This document shows, in pieces, positions 22,023 through 30,681 of a DNA stretch of 43,355 nucleotides. A program made the translations under genes and the position numbers. The number at the start of each line of letters is the position of its first letter. Within the stretch, counting starts at the first letter, position 1. Under the pieces are notes generated by a model, which saw only the letters and a program-made list of their open reading frames with translations, did not search any database and had not been told where the DNA came from. The DNA comes from JALZHR01 sp036389695 (GTDB taxonomy: Bacteria; Acidobacteriota; Blastocatellia; Pyrinomonadales; Pyrinomonadaceae), in contig DASVWG010000420.1 in NCBI GenBank assembly GCA_036389695.1, forward strand, positions 1 through 43,355, written 5' to 3'.

Positions 22023-23164
22023 GAGTTCCGTTTCTGGATTTAAAAGACGTCTATTCGGAAATCAAAAACGAATTGGACGAGGCATACGCGCGCGTGATGA
22101 GTTCCGGCTGGTATATCTTAGGCGCGGAAGTCGAAGCTTTTGAAAACGAATTTGCCGCCTATTGCGGCGCGCGGCACTGCATCGGCGTCGCCAACGGCTT
22201 GGACGCGCTGCACCTGATTTTGCGCGGCTACGATATTGGCGCGGGCGACGAAGTTATCGTTCCGGCAAATACTTATATCGCCACCTGGCTCGCGGTTTCT
22301 TACGCCGGAGCGACGCCGGTCGCGGTCGAGCCGGACAGCGAAACTTACAATCTCGACCCGCAGAAAATCCAGACGGCAATCACGCCGCGAACGCGCGCGA
22401 TAATGCCCGTGCACCTTTACGGTCAGCCCGCCGAAATGGACGCGATAAACGAAATCGCCCGCCAAAATAATCTGAAAGTTATCGAAGACGCGGCGCAGGC
22501 GCAGGGCGCGCGTTATAAAAATAATCCGGCTGGCTCGCTTTCCGACGCCGCCGGATTCAGCTTTTATCCGGGCAAAAATCTCGGCGCGTTCGGCGACGCC
22601 GGAGCGATTGTAACGAGCGACGACGAGCTGGCGGACGCCGTTAAGCTGCTGAGAAATTACGGCTCGCGCGTGAAATATTACAACGAAGTCAAAGGCTTCA
22701 ATTCGCGTTTAGACCCGCTGCAAGCCGCTTTTCTGTCGGTCAAGCTCAAACATCTCGACGATTGGAACGCGCGCCGGCAGGCGATTGCGCGAAAATATAT
22801 CGAAGGCTTGTCGAATTGCTCGAAAATCGTTTTGCCGCCGCTAATCGAGGAAGCCGAATCGGTTTGGCACGTGTTTGTCATTCAATGCACCGAGCGCGAC
22901 GCGCTGCAAAATTTTCTTAAACGACGCGGCGTCGAAACGCTGATTCACTATCCCGTACCGCCGCATCTTTCGCAGGCTTATGCGCCGGATTTTGCGGAAA
23001 AGCCGGATTTTCCGCTGAGCGAAAGATTAGCCGCGACGGTTTTGAGCATTCCTATCAGTCCCTATTTGACCGATGCGGAGCAGGATTTTACGATAGAAAC
23101 GATAAAGGAATTCGACCGGCAGGAATCGTCAAAGCATTTTTATGAGCATCGCTCCGCTAGTTAG
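22019..23164 (+). CDS. fdtB: dTDP-3-keto-6-deoxyhexose 3-aminotransferase (FdtB/QdtB family)
   Basis: A 381-residue PLP-dependent DegT-family aminotransferase that converts the 3-keto sugar made by FdtA to the 3-amino sugar. The PLP Lys is K186 in SFYPGKNLGAFGDAG and D157 is in IEDAAQAQGARY. The motifs VANGLDALHLILRGYDIG and VPANTYIATWLAVSYAGATP are typical of the FdtB/QdtB branch rather than WecE. The GTG start overlaps the stop of the fdtA remnant, and the next glycosyltransferase starts 23 nt before this gene ends. It is the intact fdtB of the duplicated cassette and so must work with fdtA 3 kb upstream. Confidence 0.9.
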   Translation: MRVPFLDLKDVYSEIKNELDEAYARVMSSGWYILGAEVEAFENEFAAYCGARHCIGVANGLDALHLILRGYDIGAGDEVIVPANTYIATWLAVSYAGATPVAVEPDSETYNLDPQKIQTAITPRTRAIMPVHLYGQPAEMDAINEIARQNNLKVIEDAAQAQGARYKNNPAGSLSDAAGFSFYPGKNLGAFGDAGAIVTSDDELADAVKLLRNYGSRVKYYNEVKGFNSRLDPLQAAFLSVKLKHLDDWNARRQAIARKYIEGLSNCSKIVLPPLIEEAESVWHVFVIQCTERDALQNFLKRRGVETLIHYPVPPHLSQAYAPDFAEKPDFPLSERLAATVLSIPISPYLTDAEQDFTIETIKEFDRQESSKHFYEHRSAS

Positions 23165-24119
23165 CATCTGCATTCCCTCTTACAATCACGCGCGATATCT
23201 GCCGGCAACGCTCGACAGCGCGCTGGCGCAGACTTATCCGCACGTCGAAATCGTCGTTTTGGACGACGGCTCGACGGACGACAGTTTAAAAATCGCGAGA
23301 GAATACGAGGCGAGATTTCCCGGTAAAATAAAAGTTTACACGCACCCGAACGGCGCGAATCGCGGCATCTCGCGCACGGTCAACGCCGCTTTCGCTCATT
23401 CGAAAGGCAAATACTGGATGGGCTTGCCGTCAGACGACATTCTCTATCCCGACAAAATCGAAAAACAGGTCGCCTTTCTGGAAAAAAATCCCGCGCTCGG
23501 ATTTGTTTACTGCTACGTCGATTATATCGATTCCGACGGAAAGCCCGTGCCCGGCAGATTCGGCAAAGACATCACCGCCGATGAAGACCCTTTAGAATCG
23601 ATGATTCTGGAGAATTTTATTCCGGGAATGGCGATTCTGGCGCGGCGCGAATGCATCGCGCGCGTCGGCGAACACGACGCGGATTTGATTTACAGCGATT
23701 GGGATTTCTGGGTGCGTTTGTTTTCGATAGCCAGAGGCGGTTTTATTCCGGAATCGTTAATCGGTTATCGCGTCCACGACTACAACACCAGCGTCGCCGC
23801 GCCGCGCGCGACGCAGATGGCATACATTCGCGATTTCTATCTCAAATTATTGCAGCACATCGACAACGGTTTGATAAGCGAATCGTATCGCGAAACGGTC
23901 GAAAAACAGATAGAAAATCTACCGGCGCGACAGGCGAGCTGGCTGATGATTGACTGTTTAGACGCGCTCGGCGAAAAGCGCCGGACGGCGGCTTACCGCG
24001 CGCTGAAAGACGCTCTGCGCGTTTCGCCGCGATTCGTTTTGAACCGGCAGCGCGTCGGGTTAGTTCTGAAAAAAACGCTTTTAAGCTTTATCCGCGACTC
24101 AAAAATGAAACACAATTAG
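23142..24119 (+). CDS. Family 2 glycosyltransferase, cassette copy 2
   Basis: A 325-residue GT2 enzyme, the close paralogue of the one at 19620. DDGSTDD is at 41-47 and PSDD at 96-99, where copy 1 has GSDD. It shares identical blocks with copy 1 over most of its length, with differences concentrated in the middle and last third. The start ATG 23142 lies inside the end of fdtB, so translation is coupled. Because the flanking fdt genes are shared between copies, both transferases may use the same dTDP-3-acetamido sugar or one may have a new specificity; this is inference. Confidence 0.9.
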   Translation: MSIAPLVSICIPSYNHARYLPATLDSALAQTYPHVEIVVLDDGSTDDSLKIAREYEARFPGKIKVYTHPNGANRGISRTVNAAFAHSKGKYWMGLPSDDILYPDKIEKQVAFLEKNPALGFVYCYVDYIDSDGKPVPGRFGKDITADEDPLESMILENFIPGMAILARRECIARVGEHDADLIYSDWDFWVRLFSIARGGFIPESLIGYRVHDYNTSVAAPRATQMAYIRDFYLKLLQHIDNGLISESYRETVEKQIENLPARQASWLMIDCLDALGEKRRTAAYRALKDALRVSPRFVLNRQRVGLVLKKTLLSFIRDSKMKHN

Positions 24120-24175
24120 GTTAGACTAAACATTCGCCGCCGGTTGCTTTGATAAATTTTCGCCGGCAAAACTGT

Positions 24176-24181
24176 TATACT
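24176..24181 (+). promoter_or_regulatory. Possible -10 box before the third GT2 gene
   Basis: TATACT lies about 28 nt before the ATG at 24210. The -35 region is poor, so the call is weak. Confidence 0.3.
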
Positions 24182-24209
24182 TGAAAAGGCTTTATCCCGG
24201 TTTCCGATT

Positions 24210-25163
24210 ATGAAAGAAAAAAACTCACTCCCGCTCGTCAGTGTCATTATTCCCACGTTCAACCGCCGCCGATGGATCGGCGAATGTCTGGATTCGGTTC
24301 TGAATCAGACTTACCGGAACGTGGAAATCATCGTCGTCGACGATTGTTCGAGCGACGGGACAGCCGAATGGATTCAATCGCAGCCGCAATACGCGCCCGT
24401 GAAAGTCCACGTTCAGGCGCAAAACGGCGGCGCGTCGGTCGCCAGAAACACGGGCATCGAAATTTCCAAAGGCGAGTTTATAGCCTTTATCGACAGCGAC
24501 GATTTGCTTTTGCCGAAACACTGCGAAACCGCCGTCGAGACTTTTGAAAAATATCCGAAACTGGGACTTTTCTGCTGCGATTCGACGATGATTGACGTCG
24601 AAGGAAACGTGATGTTCGGCGGCAAAACGTGGAACCAAACCTTAAGCGAGATAAAAAAATATCCGATAAAGACCGGCATTCGCCCGCTCGCCGACGTTTT
24701 TATGTTTCTGAACTGCTTTCCAGGCTTTACTTTACGGCGCGAGGTTTTTGAAAATCTCGGCGGCTTTGTGCAGGAAATTTTCCCGGCGGACGATTGCGAT
24801 TTGATGCTGCGCGTGGCGGGCAGTGAATATGAAGTTTTTTATTTTCACGAGCCTTTATGCCTGCGCCGCGAGCACGACGGGCAATGTTCGGGCGTGGAAA
24901 ACTCCGTCAAAACCTGTCAAAAGCTGATTGAGGCGTTGAACGGCGCAATCAAACGCAATCCTGAGATACTAAAAGATAAAACTAAAGTTAACAAGCGCAT
25001 AGCGGAACTTAAACTCGACCTCGGAATGAGTCAAATCAAGGAAGGAAAAAATTCGGTCGGGCTGAAAACTATTTTTCAATCGGTTGTTTCCAGCCCGCAG
25101 CAATTCGGGACGATAATGGGAATCGGCAAACGAAAATTAAAACATCTGTCCAAACTCAAATAA
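24210..25163 (+). CDS. Family 2 glycosyltransferase
   Basis: A 317-residue GT-A-fold glycosyltransferase. LVSVIIPTFNRRRWIGECLDS opens it, VVDDCSSDGT follows, and D95-S-D97-D98 in AFIDSDDLLLP is the metal-binding DxD. The acceptor half has FPGFTLRREVFENLGGF and FPADDCDLMLRVA, typical of GT2 enzymes of O-antigen synthesis. It is not a close copy of the two cassette transferases. It begins after a 90-nt spacer, and its stop codon is part of a strong stem-loop that probably ends the transcript. Donor and acceptor are unknown. Confidence 0.9.
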   Translation: MKEKNSLPLVSVIIPTFNRRRWIGECLDSVLNQTYRNVEIIVVDDCSSDGTAEWIQSQPQYAPVKVHVQAQNGGASVARNTGIEISKGEFIAFIDSDDLLLPKHCETAVETFEKYPKLGLFCCDSTMIDVEGNVMFGGKTWNQTLSEIKKYPIKTGIRPLADVFMFLNCFPGFTLRREVFENLGGFVQEIFPADDCDLMLRVAGSEYEVFYFHEPLCLRREHDGQCSGVENSVKTCQKLIEALNGAIKRNPEILKDKTKVNKRIAELKLDLGMSQIKEGKNSVGLKTIFQSVVSSPQQFGTIMGIGKRKLKHLSKLK

Positions 25164-25200
25164 TGACTCGAAGAAAGTAATTATTATCTTCGAGTCATTA
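25161..25200 (+). terminator. Strong stem-loop overlapping the GT2 stop codon
   Basis: taatgactcgaaga (25161-25174) pairs perfectly with tcttcgagtcatta (25187-25200) over a 12-nt AT loop. The left arm begins with the TAA stop of the glycosyltransferase. No long U-run follows, so efficiency is uncertain. Confidence 0.65.
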
Positions 25201-25211
25201 TTAAGAAATGT

Positions 25212-25946
25212 ATGTATCAACCTATGATTACAGAGGACTATCAACATCCCGCTACTTATGTCTCAACCGGTAATCCTGCTGTAGATTTTCAGTATTCCGT
25301 CGAAACCTTCGAAGCTGATATAAGTAATTATTTACCGCGGGACAAAGAGACTGCTATCTTAGACGTCGGCTGCGGTTGGGGACAGCTTCTCTGGTGGCTG
25401 CGGGAAAAAGGATACACGAACATTCAGGGCATCGATATCGGAAAGGCTCAGGAAGAACACGGCACCGCGATAGGGCTCGATATTATTTGCGTCAAGGATT
25501 CGACGAATTATCTGGAAAATCTGGATTCAAAGTATGAACTGGTAATAATGAATCATATGATTGAGCATATGCCCGCCGCCGAAGGCATTAAAATGCTGAA
25601 AGCCGTTTATAAAGCCTTGCGCCCGGGCGGACGAGTTATCGTGCAAACGCCTAATCTTTGCGCTATCGGGGCTAATTGGGGGCGTTATATCGAAATAACG
25701 CACGTCACCGGTTATACGGAGAGCAGTTTACACCAGATAGTAAATTCAGCCGGTTTTACCGACATAAAGCTTTTTGGAAGCAAGACCGCCTTTCGATTGG
25801 CTCCGCGCCGGCTGGTCTTGCTATTATTACAATTTATTTCAAGAGCAATCTGGCGAATCATGCTGCTGGCGGAATGGGGCACGGATGCCCCGAAGATTAT
25901 TCAAAAAAATCTTTACGCGACCGCTATTAAACCGCCGCAGGAATAA
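25212..25946 (+). CDS. SAM-dependent methyltransferase
   Basis: A 244-residue class I methyltransferase. The SAM-binding loop is LDVGCGWGQLLWWLRE (from residue 50), followed by the acidic D in IQGIDIG. The later motifs are YELVIMNHMIEHMP and ALRPGGRVIVQTPN. A C-terminal stretch with LLLLQFISRAIWRIML is hydrophobic and may touch the membrane. The start ATG 25212 follows the stem-loop, and no good ribosome-binding site is visible. It is likely to methylate a sugar of the glycan, and codon use is slightly more AT-rich than in its neighbours. Confidence 0.85.
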   Translation: MYQPMITEDYQHPATYVSTGNPAVDFQYSVETFEADISNYLPRDKETAILDVGCGWGQLLWWLREKGYTNIQGIDIGKAQEEHGTAIGLDIICVKDSTNYLENLDSKYELVIMNHMIEHMPAAEGIKMLKAVYKALRPGGRVIVQTPNLCAIGANWGRYIEITHVTGYTESSLHQIVNSAGFTDIKLFGSKTAFRLAPRRLVLLLLQFISRAIWRIMLLAEWGTDAPKIIQKNLYATAIKPPQE

Positions 25947-26012
25947 AGCCGTCGAGCGCAGCTTCTGAGCCGTTAAATAATATGTTCCGGCTAAAAGCAG
26001 AATAAGACTGAT

Positions 26013-26615
26013 ATGCTGAGAAAAGTTTTGCGGAAAATACGACATCGCCTGACGCCCGAAAATGAGCACACGGCGCTGTGGATGGCGCAAAACCCGCGTT
26101 ACAGCGATTTTGAAATCGGCGTCGGCACATACGGCACGCCGCACATCGATTTTCACAACGCCGGAGCGACTTTGAAAATCGGAAATTACTGCTCGATTGC
26201 GCCGCGCGTGACGATTTTGCTCGGCGGCGAGCATCATCACGATTGGGTGAGCAATTATCCTTTCAGCCTTTTGCACGACGAAGCGCGGCATCTGAGCGGC
26301 TATCCGCTGACGAAAGGCGACGTCCGCATCGGCAACGACGTCTGGATCGGCTATGAAGCTCTGATTTTATCGGGCGTGAAAATCGGCGACGGCGCGGTCA
26401 TTGCGGCGCGCAGCGTCGTCGCGCGGGACGTCGAGCCTTATTCGATAGTCGGCGGCACGCCCGCCAAACATCTGCGTTATCGTTTTTCGCCGGAGATAAT
26501 CGAAGAATTGCTCAAAATCAGTTGGTGGAACTGGTCTTTTGAAGAAATCCGCGCCGCCTGGCACTTAATTCAGTCCCCACAGGTTGAAGAATTCGTCTCA
26601 AAATATAAAAATTGA
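26013..26615 (+). CDS. CatB/Vat-like hexapeptide acetyltransferase
   Basis: A 200-residue left-handed beta-helix acetyltransferase of the xenobiotic/CatB type. LKIGNYCSIAPRVTILLGGEHHHDWVSNYPF contains the family's catalytic His region, and VRIGNDVWIGYEALILSGVKIGDGAVIAARSVVARDV is the repeat region, ending IVGGTPAKHLRYRF. In polysaccharide loci these enzymes O-acetylate sugars. It lies between a methyltransferase and a glycosyltransferase on the same strand. Antibiotic inactivation is possible by family but unlikely in this setting. Confidence 0.88.
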   Translation: MLRKVLRKIRHRLTPENEHTALWMAQNPRYSDFEIGVGTYGTPHIDFHNAGATLKIGNYCSIAPRVTILLGGEHHHDWVSNYPFSLLHDEARHLSGYPLTKGDVRIGNDVWIGYEALILSGVKIGDGAVIAARSVVARDVEPYSIVGGTPAKHLRYRFSPEIIEELLKISWWNWSFEEIRAAWHLIQSPQVEEFVSKYKN

Positions 26616-26647
26616 TTTGTAAGCGAGCGGGGGAATACTCATAAAAG

Positions 26648-27787
26648 ATGCGAATTTGTTATTTTGCCGACGGGCGTTCGGTTCACACCAAACGCTGGAT
26701 AAGTTATTTTGTCCGGCGCGGGCACGAAATGCATCTGATTTCGTTCAAGCCGATGGACGCCGGACACGTGGCGGAAATGGAGGAAATCGGCGTCCGCTGT
26801 CACGGACACGTCGGCGATTTTCATTTGAAAAAATTCTGGCTTACCCTTAAGGATTTGCAAAAAGTGCGGCGCGTTTTGAAGCGCGAAAAAATCGACATTC
26901 TGCATTCGCATTTTCTCGGCGCGAACACTTGGTTTGCGACCGTCTCGCTGTTTCGCCCGCACATAATCACCGTCATGGGCGGCGACGTGAAAGGCGAAAC
27001 GTGGCAGCCGAACGGTAACATCCAGGAGCGGATGCTGACGCCGATGGCTTTGGAAAAAGCGGACGCCGTGACGGTCTGGTCAAACAATATCGGTAAAATC
27101 GTCGAGCGTTACCGCACAAAAACTCCGGCTTTCGAATGGGTTCACGGCGGGATAGATTTGCAGAAATTTACGCCCGCGCCGAAGCCGAAATATCTTTTGG
27201 AAAGATTGGAAATTCCCGCTGGCGCGCGCATCGTTTTCAGCCCGCGTCTGGTTCGCCGTTTATACAACATCGACCAGATAGCGCGCGCGGCGGGGCTTGT
27301 TTGTGATAAACTGCCAGATACTTATTTTATCATTGCATTACCGACGCTAATTCTGGACGAGGAATACACGGAAGAAGTAAAAAAGATTTTCGCCGAAAAC
27401 GCGGCGCGGGAAAGAGTTCGCTTTGTCTCGACGATTCCGCACCACGAAATCGCCGATTATTTTCGGCTGGCTGACGTCACGGTTTCGATTCCGAGCACGG
27501 ACGGCACGCCGATGAGCGTTCTGGAATCGATGGCTTGCGCGACGCCCGCCGTTATCGGCGACCTTTCCGATTACGACGCCGATTATTTTGAAAACGAAAA
27601 AACCGTTCTGACCGTCGATGTCAATAATCCGCAGTCGATTGCCGAAGCCGTTTTGCGTTTTCTGAACGAGCCGGATTACGCCGAAAAAATCGCCGGCGAA
27701 GCTTACCGGCGCGTGCAGGAAAGCGGCAGCTACGAGTTTCAGATGAGTAAAATGGAGCGTATTTACGAGCGTTTGATGAAAAAATGA
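26648..27787 (+). CDS. Family 4 glycosyltransferase
   Basis: A 379-residue GT-B-fold retaining glycosyltransferase. It opens with MRICYFADGRSVHTKRWISYFVRRGHEMHLISF and has DILHSHFLGANTW and a donor-binding half VSIPSTDGTPMSVLESMACATPAVIGD. The E in VLESMA corresponds to the nucleotide-binding E of EX7E. Such proteins add one sugar of the repeat unit at the inner face of the membrane. The next gene overlaps by 4 nt (ATGA). The donor sugar is unknown. Confidence 0.9.
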   Translation: MRICYFADGRSVHTKRWISYFVRRGHEMHLISFKPMDAGHVAEMEEIGVRCHGHVGDFHLKKFWLTLKDLQKVRRVLKREKIDILHSHFLGANTWFATVSLFRPHIITVMGGDVKGETWQPNGNIQERMLTPMALEKADAVTVWSNNIGKIVERYRTKTPAFEWVHGGIDLQKFTPAPKPKYLLERLEIPAGARIVFSPRLVRRLYNIDQIARAAGLVCDKLPDTYFIIALPTLILDEEYTEEVKKIFAENAARERVRFVSTIPHHEIADYFRLADVTVSIPSTDGTPMSVLESMACATPAVIGDLSDYDADYFENEKTVLTVDVNNPQSIAEAVLRFLNEPDYAEKIAGEAYRRVQESGSYEFQMSKMERIYERLMKK

Positions 27788-28455
27788 CGAGTCTCATCAA
27801 AAAAACCAAAGCCATTGTCGCCGCGCCGCCCGTCCCTTTTCTGGTGACGGCGCGCACGCAAAATCGCGTCCAGTCGATGATTGATTCGATGCCCGAGGGC
27901 GCGGTGATTTTAAATGTCGGCGCGGGATTTACCAATTACGGCGAGCGAGTTATCAATCTCGATATTTTCGATTCCGGCACGACGACCGTCATCGCTTCGG
28001 GCTTGGAGCTTCCCTTCGACGACGAGATGGCGGATTTGATAATTTTGCAGGGAGTTTTAGAGCACGTCGTCGACGCCGATAAAACTCTGGAAGAATGTTT
28101 TCGCGTGATGAAAAAAGGCGCGCTCTTTTATACCGAGATGCCTTTTATGCAGCCTTATCACGAATCGCCGATTGATTTGCGCCGCTGCACGCGTCCCGGT
28201 CTGCCGGTGCTCTGCCAGCCGCTTGTGGAAGTCGAAACGGGCATCCACATCGGACCGGCTTCGACTTTAACGTGGATAATCCGCGAAATTCTGGCGGGCG
28301 TTTTGTCCGGCGGCAACGAGTGGCTTTATCCCAGAGTTAACAGCCTCGTCGGCTGGATTGTTTTTCCTTTAAAATATGCCGATTACTGGCTTGAAAAAAA
28401 GCCGTATCTGCATCGCATCGCCAGCTCGATTTATTACATCGGAAGGAAAACCTGA
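27784..28455 (+). CDS. SAM-dependent methyltransferase
   Basis: A 223-residue class I methyltransferase-like protein. ILNVGAGFTNYGERVINLDIF is motif I with the following acidic residue, and DLIILQGVLEHVVDADKTLEECFRVMKKGALFYTEMPFMQPYH matches motifs IV to V of type-11 methyltransferases. The C-terminal segment is hydrophobic (VGWIVFPLKYADYWL). It overlaps the glycosyltransferase upstream by 4 nt and a zinc-ribbon methyltransferase follows. The acceptor is unknown, and the SAM loop is somewhat divergent. Confidence 0.75.
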   Translation: MTSLIKKTKAIVAAPPVPFLVTARTQNRVQSMIDSMPEGAVILNVGAGFTNYGERVINLDIFDSGTTTVIASGLELPFDDEMADLIILQGVLEHVVDADKTLEECFRVMKKGALFYTEMPFMQPYHESPIDLRRCTRPGLPVLCQPLVEVETGIHIGPASTLTWIIREILAGVLSGGNEWLYPRVNSLVGWIVFPLKYADYWLEKKPYLHRIASSIYYIGRKT

Positions 28456-28459
28456 AAGG

Positions 28460-29329
28460 ATGAATTACTGTCCGCTTTGCAATACGACCGATTCGCAAGC
28501 CTCCTGGCTCGGCGCGACGCGTTATCGTGAAAAAAAATACGATTACCTGCAATGCGCCGAATGCGATTCCCTGTATTGCTCGCCGATGCCCGACGAAGAA
28601 ACGCTGGCGCTGATGTACGGCGACGATTACCAGCAGTTTCTCTCTATCGAATCGTGTCACAGCGGCGACGACGGCATCCGGCAGGTTATCGATTATCTAA
28701 AAACGCGGGAAAAAGGTGTTTTCTTCGATTACGCGTGCGGCGCGGGCGTTCTTTTGAGCGAGGTCGCGAAAATCGGCTGGGACGTCATCGGTTTTGAGCT
28801 GAACGTGGCGACCGCCGAAAAATACAGCCGCCTGCACGACGTCAAAATAATCTCGGATTTAAAGGAGTTGCCGGAAAATTTTCGCGCCGACGTCATTCAT
28901 CTCGGCGACGTTCTGGAACACTTGACCGACGTCAACAGCCAATTCCCTTCCATTCTTAATTTACTGAAAGAAAACGGTTTAGTCATAGCTCAAGGTCCGC
29001 TCGAAGCCAATATTAATTTATTTTTTCTCGGCGTCAAGCTCACCCGGATTTTGCGCCGCGCGCCGATTTCCGAGATGCCGCCTTATCACGTCAGCCTGGC
29101 GACGGTCGAAGGACAGCGAAAATTTTTCAATCGTTTCAAGCTGAAAGAAATGGTCTTCGACGTTTTCGAGACTTCGCATCCCGCGCCCGAGAAAATCGGT
29201 CTGTCGGATTTAAAAAACATCCGGAAAAGCACGTTTTTCCTGCTCCGCAAAGTTTCGCAGACGGTTTCCGCCGTTTTTCCCAAACGGATGGGAAATCGTT
29301 ATTTTTATGTCGGCAGCAAGGGCAAATAA
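28460..29329 (+). CDS. Zinc-ribbon SAM-dependent methyltransferase
   Basis: A 289-residue protein with an N-terminal zinc ribbon (C4, C7, C32, C35: CPLC and CAEC) and a class I methyltransferase domain: FFDYACGAGVLLSEVAKIGWDVIGFELN holds motif I, and VIHLGDVLEHLTD is motif IV. The layout is that of the sugar C- or O-methyltransferases whose first domain binds zinc. I chose ATG 28460 because it begins at the ribbon. The next glycosyltransferase overlaps its end by 23 nt. Acceptor unknown. Confidence 0.82.
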   Translation: MNYCPLCNTTDSQASWLGATRYREKKYDYLQCAECDSLYCSPMPDEETLALMYGDDYQQFLSIESCHSGDDGIRQVIDYLKTREKGVFFDYACGAGVLLSEVAKIGWDVIGFELNVATAEKYSRLHDVKIISDLKELPENFRADVIHLGDVLEHLTDVNSQFPSILNLLKENGLVIAQGPLEANINLFFLGVKLTRILRRAPISEMPPYHVSLATVEGQRKFFNRFKLKEMVFDVFETSHPAPEKIGLSDLKNIRKSTFFLLRKVSQTVSAVFPKRMGNRYFYVGSKGK

Positions 29330-30506
29330 GCAACACCGCAAACTGAAAATCCTGCACCTGATTGAAGGACTCGGTTCGGGCGGCGCCGAGCGCCTGCTTT
29401 ACACGAATCTGAAACATTTCGACCGGGAGCGTCTGGAAAACGAAGTGGTCACGGTTTTTTCCGCCAACGATTACTGGCGGCAGCCGATTCTGGATTTGAA
29501 TGTTCCGGTTTCGACGCTCGACTGCAAAAGCCTGCGCGACGTTCTGACGGGCGTTTCGCGCCTGCGAAAAGAAATCGCGCGCTTTCGACCGGATTTGATT
29601 CACACGCATCTGTGGGCGGCAAACGTCGTCGGCAGAATCGCCGGATTTACGACCAAAACTCCGGTTTTAAGCTCGATTCACAATCCCGAATACGAGCCGG
29701 AAGTTTTCACCGACGCGGCTCAGTTAAATGCAAAAAAATTATTCGTCGCCCGCAATCTGGACAAATTAACTGCCGGTTTGGGCTGCCGGAAAATGCTCGC
29801 CGTCAGCCGCTATGTCAAGGAAAGCGCCAGCCGTCATCTGAATTTCCCGCTCGAAAAAATCGAAGTGCTTTACAATCCGGTCGACGTTTCGGATTTGTGT
29901 TCCGGTTCAAACCGGACGCGCGCAATGCTGCTCAGCGAACTTAATCTGCCGCCCGCTTCGATTATACTTTTAAACGTCGCGCGCGTTGCGCCGCAGAAAG
30001 GCTTGCTTTACGCGATTCAGGCTCTGGCGGAAGTTCGCCGGAAATTTCCCGAAACGCATCTCGTTTCCATCGGCGGCAAAGACGATGCCGCGTGGCTGGC
30101 GCGGCTTGAAGCGGAAATCGAAAAACTGGAATTGAAAAATCACGTCCATCTTCTGGGCGCGCGGCGCGACGTCAAAGATTTTTTATATAATTGCGATTTG
30201 TTCGTTTTCCCGTCGCTTTTTGAAGGCTTGGGCATCGCGCTGACCGAAGCGATGGCGACGGGCTGCGCTTGCGTTGCGAGCGATATAAAACCTTTGGACG
30301 AATTCGTCGAGCGCGACGTCGACGGCGTGTTTTTTCCGCCCGGAGACGCTCCGGCGCTGGCGCAAGCGGTTGTCGATTTACTGGAAAACGAAAAAAAACG
30401 CGCCGCGATTGGCGCGGCGGCGCGAGAAAAAGCTCTCAGTCTTTTTCAACCGCAGCCTGCGGCTGATAAACTAACCGGGATATATTTTTCGATGGTTAGG
30501 AAATAG
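29307..30506 (+). CDS. Family 4 glycosyltransferase
   Basis: A 399-residue GT-B glycosyltransferase. KILHLIEGLGSGGAERLLYTNL is the classic N-terminal glycine loop. The donor half shows LLNVARVAPQKGLLYAIQAL, then FVFPSLFEGLGIALTEAMATGCACVASD with the EX7E pair (E in FEGLG and E in LTEAMA). The tail ENEKKRAAIGAAAREKAL is typical. The start lies within the end of the methyltransferase gene, so the genes are coupled. The spacer after its stop is a large palindrome. Donor unknown. Confidence 0.92.
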   Translation: MSAARANKQHRKLKILHLIEGLGSGGAERLLYTNLKHFDRERLENEVVTVFSANDYWRQPILDLNVPVSTLDCKSLRDVLTGVSRLRKEIARFRPDLIHTHLWAANVVGRIAGFTTKTPVLSSIHNPEYEPEVFTDAAQLNAKKLFVARNLDKLTAGLGCRKMLAVSRYVKESASRHLNFPLEKIEVLYNPVDVSDLCSGSNRTRAMLLSELNLPPASIILLNVARVAPQKGLLYAIQALAEVRRKFPETHLVSIGGKDDAAWLARLEAEIEKLELKNHVHLLGARRDVKDFLYNCDLFVFPSLFEGLGIALTEAMATGCACVASDIKPLDEFVERDVDGVFFPPGDAPALAQAVVDLLENEKKRAAIGAAAREKALSLFQPQPAADKLTGIYFSMVRK

Positions 30507-30518
30507 AGAAACGATGAA

Positions 30519-30654
30519 CGCGGAACGATGAATGATGAACTGAAGAAAGTTTTGAGTTTTAAGTTTTGAATTTTAAGTTAAAAAGAGGCGTTAATTCAAA
30601 ATTCATCATTCAAAATTCATAACTTATTCCGCGTTCCGCATTCATCGTTCCGCG
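30519..30654. repeat. Palindrome with words shared with the sbcD insertion
   Basis: cgcggaacgatgaat (30519-30533) pairs perfectly with its reverse complement at 30640-30654. The arms are tandem variants of gaacg/gatgaa, and ttccgcgttccgcattc on the right resembles the arm at 3431-3457 within sbcD. The loop is AT-rich. Confidence 0.8.
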
Positions 30655-30681
30655 TTTTTCCTGTCTCCGGTGAAAATTTGA

